This document shows, piece after piece, positions 8,446-14,349 of a stretch of 64,000 nt of DNA (positions are counted from its first letter, which is position 1; every line of letters starts with the position of its first letter). The notes under the pieces were generated by a model. That model was given only the letters and a program-made list of their open reading frames with translations, was not told where the DNA came from and searched no databases. The stretch is taken from contig MKWE01000051.1 in assembly GCA_001899585.1 (NCBI GenBank), forward strand, positions 202,991 to 266,990. The letters run 5' to 3'. This DNA is from Rhodospirillales bacterium 70-18 (GTDB lineage: Bacteria; Pseudomonadota; Alphaproteobacteria; Acetobacterales; Acetobacteraceae). A program made the position numbers and the translations under genes.

Positions 8446-9030
8446 ATGGGTCATCATAATTCATTGTCGAACGAAGTCGCCGCCGCCCGCGCCTGCACCT
8501 TGTGCGCCGAGCGGCTGCCGCTGGGGCCGCGTCCGGTGCTGCGCGCCTCGGCCACGGCGCGGCTGCTGATTATCGGGCAGGCGCCCGGCACCAGGGTGCA
8601 TGCCACCGGCATTCCGTGGAACGACCCTTCCGGCGTGCGGCTGCGCGAATGGATGGGGGTGGCGCCGGCGCAGTTCTACGACGAGGCGCGCATCGCCATC
8701 CTGCCGATGGGGCTGTGCTACCCGGGCCGGCTGCCGCGCGGCGGGGACGCGCCGCCGGACCCGGCCTGCGCGCCGCTGTGGCATCCGCGCCTGCGGCCGC
8801 TGATGCGCGAGATCCGGCTGACGCTGCTGGTGGGCAGCTACGCTTTGGGGGGTGGGCCGATGACGCCGCGGGTGATGGACTGGCGGCGCGACTTGCCGGC
8901 GGTGCTGCCGCTGCCGCATCCGTCCTGGCGGACACTGGCCTGGGAAAGGCGCCATCCGTGGTTCCGGGAAGAACTCCTCCCGGAACTACGGCGGCTCGTT
9001 GCCGAAATTCTCGGCACGCCAAACGAATAA
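8446..9030 (+). CDS. Uracil-DNA glycosylase family protein
   Basis: A 194-aa member of the uracil-DNA glycosylase superfamily. The first active-site motif is GQAPG (44-48), followed by HATGIPWNDPSGVRLREWMG, and the second conserved motif LPHPSWRT lies near the C-terminus. An N-terminal CTLC pair (C17, C20) is present, but I cannot say whether it binds a metal or cluster. It should excise uracil or a related base from DNA. The frame is open upstream, but ATG 8446 directly after the thpR stop gives the expected length. The last codons and the stop (AAC GAA TAA) lie inside AT-rich repeat B, so the repeat supplies the end of the protein. Confidence 0.86.
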   Translation: MGHHNSLSNEVAAARACTLCAERLPLGPRPVLRASATARLLIIGQAPGTRVHATGIPWNDPSGVRLREWMGVAPAQFYDEARIAILPMGLCYPGRLPRGGDAPPDPACAPLWHPRLRPLMREIRLTLLVGSYALGGGPMTPRVMDWRRDLPAVLPLPHPSWRTLAWERRHPWFREELLPELRRLVAEILGTPNE

Positions 9031-9109
9031 AAGTTTTTTGGTTCTTTTTTTCAAAAAAGAGCAACCTTCTTTGTTTGAAAACAAAGAAGCAAAAAAAATT
9101 TATTCGTTT
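9021..9109. repeat. AT-rich composite palindromic repeat, copy B (permuted)
   Basis: The arms AAACGAATAAAAGTTTTTT (9021-9039) and AAAAAAAATTTATTCGTTT (9091-9109) are inverted and lie at the outside of the block. Inside are a GTTC-type hairpin with a degraded right arm (9040-9066) and a perfect 11-bp hairpin CTTCTTTGTTT/AAACAAAGAAG (9066-9076 and 9079-9089). Relative to copies A, C and D the parts are circularly permuted: the arms point outward and the hairpins inward. It separates convergent genes and overlaps the 3' end of the glycosylase gene, whose TAA is part of the arm. Confidence 0.85.
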
Positions 9110-9113
9110 CTTC

Positions 9114-9434
9114 TTATTTTACTGGCGAGAACGCGGTGGGGGCGATGATGCGGTTTTCCATTTCCAGGAGCACGTCGGCTTCGGCGACCGCGCTGAGATA
9201 GGCGCCCCAGGCCGGGTCGGCGGCCATCGCCTTACGGCGCTGCTCGCGGTCGCCCTGGTCGGCATAGCCCCACATATGGACCACGCGGTTCAGCGGGCCT
9301 TCGACGGTGGTGTACCAGCCGAGGCAGTTGCCGAGGTATTTCTGCTGCAGCGGCCAGGCCTTCTCCTCGTAGATTTTCACGAAGGTGGCCATTTTGTTGG
9401 GCTTGCAGGTGTAGATGCGCAGGTCGACGATCAT
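9114..9434 (-). CDS. NIPSNAP family protein
   Basis: A 106-aa ferredoxin-like (dimeric alpha-beta barrel) protein of the NIPSNAP family; the N-terminus [15 protein letters not shown] and the central [14 protein letters not shown] are typical. The biochemical role is unknown; small bacterial members are often found near catabolic enzymes. ATG 9434 is chosen over an upstream in-frame codon because GGAAGGA precedes it by 6 nt. The stop lies 5 bp from repeat B. A palindrome (9451-9467) sits just upstream of the ribosome-binding site. Confidence 0.85.
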   Translation of the reverse strand: MIVDLRIYTCKPNKMATFVKIYEEKAWPLQQKYLGNCLGWYTTVEGPLNRVVHMWGYADQGDREQRRKAMAADPAWGAYLSAVAEADVLLEMENRIIAPTAFSPVK

Positions 9435-9450
9435 GGGGTTTCCTTCCATC

Positions 9451-9467
9451 GGCCGGACGGTCCGGCC
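9451..9467. promoter_or_regulatory. 17-bp perfect palindrome between the NIPSNAP gene and phnC
   Basis: GGCCGGAC (9451-9458), one central G, then GTCCGGCC (9460-9467). It lies in the divergent intergenic region, 17 bp before the NIPSNAP start and 84 bp before phnC. It could be an operator or an RNA hairpin; GC-rich DNA makes chance palindromes more likely. Confidence 0.35.
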
Positions 9468-9550
9468 CGGCCGGCACGCTACCCCGGCCGCCGCGCCGGC
9501 CCAAGCCCCCCGCGCTTGCGGCGGCGGCCCCGGCGCGGGAAGCTGGCGGG

Positions 9551-10327
9551 ATGAACGAGCCGGTGCTGCACCTTCGCGGGCTGACCCGCCGCTTCGGCGC
9601 CAAGGTGGCGGTGGATGACGTGACTTTGGACATCCCGTCCGGCCAGATGGTCGGCATCATCGGCCCCTCCGGCGCCGGCAAGTCCACGCTGCTGCGCATG
9701 GTCAACCGGCTGCTGGCGCCGAGCGCCGGCAGCATCCGCTTCGGCGAGCTGGAGGTGACCGCGCTGTCCGGCCGGGCGCTGCGCGACTGGCGGACGCGCT
9801 GCGCGATGATCTTCCAGCAGTTCAACCTGATCCCGCGCCTGGACGTGCTGACCAACGTGCTGATGGGCCGGCTGAACCACCGCCCGGTGCTGACCAGCCT
9901 GCTGGGCCTGTTCAGCGCCGCCGAGCGGGCGATGGCCCTGCAGGCGCTGGAACGCTTCGACCTCGCCGACGTGGCGCTGGTCCGTGCCGGGCGCATCTCC
10001 GGCGGGCAGCAGCAGCGCGTGGCGATCTGCCGGGCGCTGCTGCAGGAGCCGCGGCTGATGCTGGCCGACGAGCCGGTGGCCAGCCTGGACCCGCGCAACG
10101 CCAAGGTGGTGATGGACGCGCTGCGCCGGATCAACCGCGAGGACGGGCTGACGGTGCTGTGCAACCTGCACGACCTGGACGTCGCGCGCGACTATTGCGA
10201 CCGCATCGTGGCGATGCGCGAGGGCCGCATCGTGTTCGACGGCCGGCCTGATACGCTAACCGAGGCGCGGGTGCGCGGCATCTACGGCGCGGACCATGGT
10301 GCCGGGACGGAACCGGCCTTGACATGA
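9551..10327 (+). CDS. phnC: Phosphonate-type ABC transporter ATP-binding protein
   Basis: A 258-aa ATPase of the PhnC family that energises uptake of phosphonates, phosphite or related organophosphorus compounds. Walker A is GPSGAGKST (38-46), the signature [14 protein letters not shown], Walker [14 protein letters not shown], and the switch His is in CNLHDLD, which is characteristic of PhnC rather than other importers. ATG 9551 starts the operon phnC-phnD-phnE1-phnE2. No C-P lyase (phnG-M), phosphonatase or phosphite dehydrogenase gene is in the window, so the real ligand cannot be fixed from context. Confidence 0.93.
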   Translation: MNEPVLHLRGLTRRFGAKVAVDDVTLDIPSGQMVGIIGPSGAGKSTLLRMVNRLLAPSAGSIRFGELEVTALSGRALRDWRTRCAMIFQQFNLIPRLDVLTNVLMGRLNHRPVLTSLLGLFSAAERAMALQALERFDLADVALVRAGRISGGQQQRVAICRALLQEPRLMLADEPVASLDPRNAKVVMDALRRINREDGLTVLCNLHDLDVARDYCDRIVAMREGRIVFDGRPDTLTEARVRGIYGADHGAGTEPALT

Positions 10328-10382
10328 TGCGGCCCCGGATGGGCACGCTCCCAGCTCGGTCGCGCCAAGCCAGGAGGTTGCC

Positions 10383-11360
10383 ATGCCGACACGCCGCATT
10401 CTGCTCGCCGCCACGGGCCTGATGCTCGCCGGGGCCGCCCAGACCGATGACGCCCGGGCCGATGACACCCGCGACATGCCCGCGCCGGGCCGCCGGGCCT
10501 GGGCCGCCCAGGTGCCGGTGATCCGCATCGGCCTGCTGGGCGGCGAGAACGACACCGACCGGCTGGCCCGCTATGGCGGCTACCAGAAGCTGCTGGAGGA
10601 CACCTTCAAGGTGCCGGTGAAGCTGGTGTTGGCGGCCGATTATGCCGGCGTGATCCAGGGCTTCGCGGCCGGGCAGCTCGAAGCCTCGTATATGAGCCCG
10701 ACCGCCTATGCCGGGGCCTGGATGGAAAGCAAGGGCAACGTGATCCCGCTGCTGACCACGCAGGAGAAGGATGGCAGCACCAGCTACATCGCGGTGATGT
10801 ATGTGCGCGCCGATTCCGGCATCACCACGCTGGCGCAGATGAAGGGGCGGTCGCTGGCCTGGTCGGACCCAAACAGCGCCTCCGGCTACCTGATCCCGCG
10901 CGCCGAGTTCCGCGCCGCCGGGATCGACCCGGAGCCGGGGAAATTCTTCGGGCGCACCGGCTTTGCCGGCGGGCACGAGCAGGCGGTGGTGGCGGTGCTG
11001 GGGCGGCAATACGATGCCGGGGTCACCTGGACCTCTGGCCTGGGCGACGAGGCGGCGGGGTTCACCCGCGGCACTCTGCGCATCATGTCCGACAAGAAGC
11101 TGCTGAACATGAAGGACCTGCGGATCATCTGGAAGTCCCGGCCGATCCTGAACGGGCCGTTCGTGGTGCGCGCCGACACGCCGGCGGCGTTCCGTGCCGA
11201 CATGCTGGCGCTGCACCGGGCGATACCGGTGCACTACCCGGACATCTACCACGCGGTGGACATGGGCTCGGGGATGGACTGGGTGCCGGTGACGCATGCC
11301 GACTACCAGGTGTTCATCGATATCCGCAAGGCCGAGGCGGCGGCGCGGCGGGCCAGGTGA
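10383..11360 (+). CDS. phnD: Phosphonate-type ABC transporter periplasmic substrate-binding protein
   Basis: A 325-aa periplasmic binding protein. A signal peptide of about 25 residues ends near DDARA. The PhnD-family core is clear: GLLGGENDTDRL, then GYQKLLEDTFKVPVKL, ADYAGVIQGFAAGQLE, and the ligand-loop region YMSPTAYAGAW. It should capture phosphonate, phosphite or a similar anion for PhnC/PhnE. AGGAGG precedes ATG 10383. It lies 55 bp after phnC. It is followed not by phnE1 directly but by AT-rich repeat C, so distal expression may be uncoupled from phnCD. Confidence 0.92.
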   Translation: MPTRRILLAATGLMLAGAAQTDDARADDTRDMPAPGRRAWAAQVPVIRIGLLGGENDTDRLARYGGYQKLLEDTFKVPVKLVLAADYAGVIQGFAAGQLEASYMSPTAYAGAWMESKGNVIPLLTTQEKDGSTSYIAVMYVRADSGITTLAQMKGRSLAWSDPNSASGYLIPRAEFRAAGIDPEPGKFFGRTGFAGGHEQAVVAVLGRQYDAGVTWTSGLGDEAAGFTRGTLRIMSDKKLLNMKDLRIIWKSRPILNGPFVVRADTPAAFRADMLALHRAIPVHYPDIYHAVDMGSGMDWVPVTHADYQVFIDIRKAEAAARRAR

Positions 11361-11487
11361 AGGGAAGTCTTCTTTTTGTGAACAAAAAGAAGCAAAAAAA
11401 CTTTGTTCGCTGGGGACCCGGCCCGGACTGGGGGACCCCAGCGAACAAAGTTTTTTTGGTTCTTTTTTTCAAAAAAGAACCCCTTCC
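11361..11487. repeat. AT-rich composite palindromic repeat, copy C, inside the phn operon
   Basis: Order: hairpin CTTCTTTTTG/CAAAAAGAAG (11369-11378 and 11383-11392), then a perfect 22-bp inverted repeat whose left arm runs 11394-11415 (seven A, CTTTGTTCGC, TGGG plus G) and right arm 11436-11457, then hairpin GGTTCTTTTTT/AAAAAAGAACC (11458-11468 and 11471-11481). The central stem has a GC-rich tip and is flanked by A7 and T7, the form of a bidirectional intrinsic terminator. It starts directly after the phnD stop and ends at the presumed TTG start of phnE1. Confidence 0.88.
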
Positions 11488-12354
11488 TTGACCCCTCCCT
11501 TCGAAACCGCTTGGCAGATCCGCCGCCGCGCGAGGCTGCTGGCCGGCCTCGGCTGGGGCGGCGTGTTGCTGGCCTGCTTGCTGCTGTCGGCCTGGGTGTC
11601 GGAAGCCTATCCGGCGGCGCTGCTGGCCGGGCTGCCGCGTGTGGGCGAGTATTTCGCCAAGCTGGTGCCGACGCTGCACTGGGCGACGCTGTTCGGTGGC
11701 ACCAAGGCCGAGGGGTCGCTGGCGTACTGGTTCTACCGGCTGGATTCCTGGGCGTGGCTGCTGTTCGAGACCAGCCAGATGGCGGCGCTGGCGACGCTGG
11801 GGGGCGCGGTGGGCGGGCTGCTGCTGTGCTTTCCGGCGGCGGCCAACCTGGCGCCGAACCGGGCGGTGTACCTGCTGTGCCGGCGGCTGCTGGAGTTGTT
11901 CCGCTCGGTGCCGGACCTGGTCTATGCGCTGATCCTGGTGTGGGCGTTCGGCGTCGGCCCGCTGGCCGGCATCCTGGCGATCGGGCTGCACACGGTGGGC
12001 GCCACCGGCAAGCTGTTCGCCGAGGTGGTGGAGAATGCCGACATGCAGCCCTGGGAGGGGGTGCGGGCGGCGGGCGGCACCTGGCTGCACGGGGTGCGCT
12101 TCGCCATCCTGCCGCAGGTGCTGCCGAATTTCCTCAGCTACACGCTGCTGCGCTTCGAGATCAACGTGCGCGGGGCGACGGTGATCGGCTTCGTCGGCGC
12201 GGGGGGCATCGGGCAGGAGCTGTACCAGGTGATCAGCTTCAACTACTACGAGGAGATCAGCGCCATCGTGCTGCTGATCGTGCTGGTGGTGGCGGCGATC
12301 GACCTGGCCAGCGAACGGCTGCGCGGCTGGGCGGCCGGCCAGGGGACGCCATGA
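11488..12354 (+). CDS. phnE: Phosphonate-type ABC transporter permease 1
   Basis: A 288-aa membrane permease of the PhnE family with about six helices and the EAA-type coupling region ENADMQPWEGVRAAGG. The PhnE signatures VPDLVYALILVWAFGVGPLAG and NFLSYTLLRFEINVR are visible as overlapping segments. The start is a problem: there is no in-frame ATG or GTG between phnD and the first helix. TTG 11488 (giving MTPPFETAWQIRRR) is the best candidate and sits exactly at the end of repeat C, without a convincing ribosome-binding site. The repeat may have replaced the original start region. The stop overlaps the start of phnE2 (ATGA). It should form a heterodimeric channel with the second permease. Confidence 0.85.
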   Translation: MTPPFETAWQIRRRARLLAGLGWGGVLLACLLLSAWVSEAYPAALLAGLPRVGEYFAKLVPTLHWATLFGGTKAEGSLAYWFYRLDSWAWLLFETSQMAALATLGGAVGGLLLCFPAAANLAPNRAVYLLCRRLLELFRSVPDLVYALILVWAFGVGPLAGILAIGLHTVGATGKLFAEVVENADMQPWEGVRAAGGTWLHGVRFAILPQVLPNFLSYTLLRFEINVRGATVIGFVGAGGIGQELYQVISFNYYEEISAIVLLIVLVVAAIDLASERLRGWAAGQGTP

Positions 12355-13190
12355 GCACCGAGCGCATCGCCGCCGCGGAGGTGGCACGATGGCGGGCGCG
12401 GCTGCCGCGCGCCTTCGCCCCCGCACCCGCTGTGCGGGTGGCGCGGGTGCTGGCCTGGGCGGCGTTCCTGGGCTGGCTGGGCGCGGTGCTGTGGTGGTTC
12501 GACATCACGCCCGCGCGGCTGTGGCGCGGGCTGTCCGGGCTGTTCACCATCATCCGGCTGATGATCCCGCCCAGCCCGGGCGCGCAATGGGCGGACATAT
12601 TGAAAGGGCTGGCGCAGAGCGTGGCGATGGCCTTCCTGGGCAGCTTCGCCGCCATGGTGCTGGCGGTGCCGCTGGGCTTTCTGGGCGCGCGCAACGTGGT
12701 GGTGAACCTGCTGGCGCATTTCTCGATCCGGCGGGTGTTCGACGGGCTGCGCGGCATGGACCAGCTGATCTGGGCGCTGGCCTTCGTGCGGGCGGTGGGG
12801 CTGGGGCCGCTGGCCGGGGTGCTGGCGATCATGGCCGCCGAGGTGGCGGTGCTGGCCAAGCTGTTCGCCGAGGCGATCGAGAACGCCGACCCCGGGCAGG
12901 GCGAGGCGGTGGTGGCGGTGGGGGGCCACCCGCTGCTGCGGCTGCGCTACGGGCTGCTGCCGCAGGTGCTGCCGGTGATGCTGGCGCAGTTCCTGTATGC
13001 GGTGGAGAGCAACACCCGCAGCGCCAGCATCCTGGGGGTGGTGGGCGCCGGCGGGATCGGGCTGCAGATCGCCGAGCGGATCAAGGTACGCTATTGGGAC
13101 GAGGTGCTGTTCATCATCCTGCTGATCCTGGCGATGGTGGCGGCGATCGATTTCATCTCGGCGCGGATTCGGCGGCGGTTGATCGGGTAG
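12351..13190 (+). CDS. phnE: Phosphonate-type ABC transporter permease 2
   Basis: A 279-aa PhnE-family permease and paralogue of the preceding gene. The coupling region is ENADPGQGEAVVAVGG and the family motifs MDQLIWALAFVRAVGLGP and ESNTRSASILGVVGAGGIGL are present. ATG 12351 overlaps the stop of phnE1, so it is translationally coupled. Two PhnE proteins with one PhnC and one PhnD is a known arrangement of this transporter type. It ends 44 bp before the convergent end of the kdp operon. Confidence 0.92.
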   Translation: MSTERIAAAEVARWRARLPRAFAPAPAVRVARVLAWAAFLGWLGAVLWWFDITPARLWRGLSGLFTIIRLMIPPSPGAQWADILKGLAQSVAMAFLGSFAAMVLAVPLGFLGARNVVVNLLAHFSIRRVFDGLRGMDQLIWALAFVRAVGLGPLAGVLAIMAAEVAVLAKLFAEAIENADPGQGEAVVAVGGHPLLRLRYGLLPQVLPVMLAQFLYAVESNTRSASILGVVGAGGIGLQIAERIKVRYWDEVLFIILLILAMVAAIDFISARIRRRLIG

Positions 13191-13234
13191 GGGGGCGAGG
13201 CATCGCCTTCATGTCTCATGCTGGATCCTCATGC

Positions 13235-13654
13235 TCATGCCGCCAGGAGGGCCGCGATCTCGGCGGGGGTGGCGGCGCCGCGGAGGGCGGCGACGGTGGC
13301 GGGGTCGCGCAGGCGGCGGGAGGCGGCGGCCAGGATGGCCAGGTGGCGGGCGTGGTCGCCGGGGGGGCTCACCAGCAGGAACACCAGATCGACCGGCCGC
13401 GCGTCGATGGCGTCGAAGGGCACCGGGCGGTCCAGCCGGGCGAAGAAGCTGGCCGGGTCGGCCAGCCCCGGCAGGCGGGCATGCGGCACCGCGATGCCGC
13501 CGCCGGTGCCGGTGGAGCCCAGCGCCTCGCGCGCCGCCAGCAGGCGGGCGAGGGTGCCGGCATCGGCGCCGAGGATGGTGGCGGCCCGGCGCGCAAGTTC
13601 GGCGAGCAGCGCGCCCTTGTCGGCGGCGCGGATGCCGGTGAGCACCACGGTCAT
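13235..13654 (-). CDS. PTS EIIA-type (PtsN-like) protein, last gene of the kdp operon
   Basis: A 139-aa EIIA domain of the fructose/nitrogen type (PTS_EIIA_2). The phospho-accepting histidine is His58 in GGGIAVPHAR, with the conserved LGSTGTGGG before it. It has no EIIB or EIIC partner nearby, so it is regulatory rather than sugar-transporting. Its ATG overlaps the kdpE stop (ATGA), making it the last gene of the kdp transcript. In E. coli, unphosphorylated EIIA-Ntr binds the KdpD kinase and raises kdp expression. A dedicated EIIA encoded with kdpDE would fit the same role here (inference). Confidence 0.88.
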   Translation of the reverse strand: MTVVLTGIRAADKGALLAELARRAATILGADAGTLARLLAAREALGSTGTGGGIAVPHARLPGLADPASFFARLDRPVPFDAIDARPVDLVFLLVSPPGDHARHLAILAAASRRLRDPATVAALRGAATPAEIAALLAA

Positions 13655-14349
13655 GCCTCGGGCCCTTCCTGCACGGCCAGCCGGTAGCCGACGCCGGTTT
13701 CGGTGAGGATGTGGCGCGGGCGCTCGGGGTCGGCCTCGATCTTCTGGCGGATCTGGCGGACATAGACGCGCAACTGCTGCACGTCGCCGGACGCGCCCCA
13801 GAGCTTGGCCAGCACCATGCGGTGGGTGAGCACCTTGCCGGCATGGGCGACCAGCAGGGTGAGGATGTCGTATTCGCGCGGCGAGAGGTGAACCTCGGCC
13901 TCGCCCAGCTTCACGACGCGGCGCACCAGGTCCACGCTGAGGTCGCCGCTGCGGAACAGCGGCGGCGTGTGGTCGGCCTGCAGGCGGTGGCGCAGGGCGG
14001 CGCGCAGGCGGGCCATCAGCTCGGCGATGCCGAAGGGCTTGGTGACGTAGTCGTCCGCGCCGAGGTCCAGCGCCGCCACCTTGCCGCCCTCGGCCTCGCG
14101 CGAGGAGAGCACCACGATGGGCACGGCGGAGATGGCGCGCAGGCGGCGGATGACCTCCAGCCCGTCGAGATCGGGCAGGCCGAGGTCCAGCACCACGATG
14201 TCGGCCGCGGCGGCGCGGGCGAGGGCCTCGGCGCCGGTGGCGGCCTCCTCGGTGCGGTAGCCCTCGGCGCGCAGGCTGGTGCGCAGCAGGCGGCGGATGG
14301 CCGGCTCGTCATCGACGATCAGCACGCAAGGGGGGAGGGGCTGGCTCAT
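13651..14349 (-). CDS. kdpE: KdpE response regulator of potassium transport
   Basis: A 232-aa OmpR/PhoB-type response regulator. Receiver domain 1-120 has the acidic pair D13/D14, the phospho-acceptor D55 in VVLDLGLPD and the Lys of DDYVTKPFG. The winged-helix DNA-binding domain at about 130-225 has LSPREYDILTLL, VLAKLWG and TETGVGYRL. It is phosphorylated by KdpD and activates the kdp operon under low potassium or high osmolarity. ATG 14349 overlaps the kdpD stop and its own stop overlaps the EIIA gene start, both ATGA. Confidence 0.95.
   Translation of the reverse strand: MSQPLPPCVLIVDDEPAIRRLLRTSLRAEGYRTEEAATGAEALARAAAADIVVLDLGLPDLDGLEVIRRLRAISAVPIVVLSSREAEGGKVAALDLGADDYVTKPFGIAELMARLRAALRHRLQADHTPPLFRSGDLSVDLVRRVVKLGEAEVHLSPREYDILTLLVAHAGKVLTHRMVLAKLWGASGDVQQLRVYVRQIRQKIEADPERPRHILTETGVGYRLAVQEGPEA

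Noticed and set aside
10319-10347. TTGACA at the end of phnC as a promoter for phnD
   Set aside because: It is made of the last phnC codons and stop, and no -10-like sequence lies 16-18 bp downstream.
11403-11560. Protein-like reading through repeat C (many Phe/Lys residues)
   Set aside because: Such strings arise from translating A/T-run hairpins. The frame differs from that of PhnE1 and the same strings appear at the other repeats.
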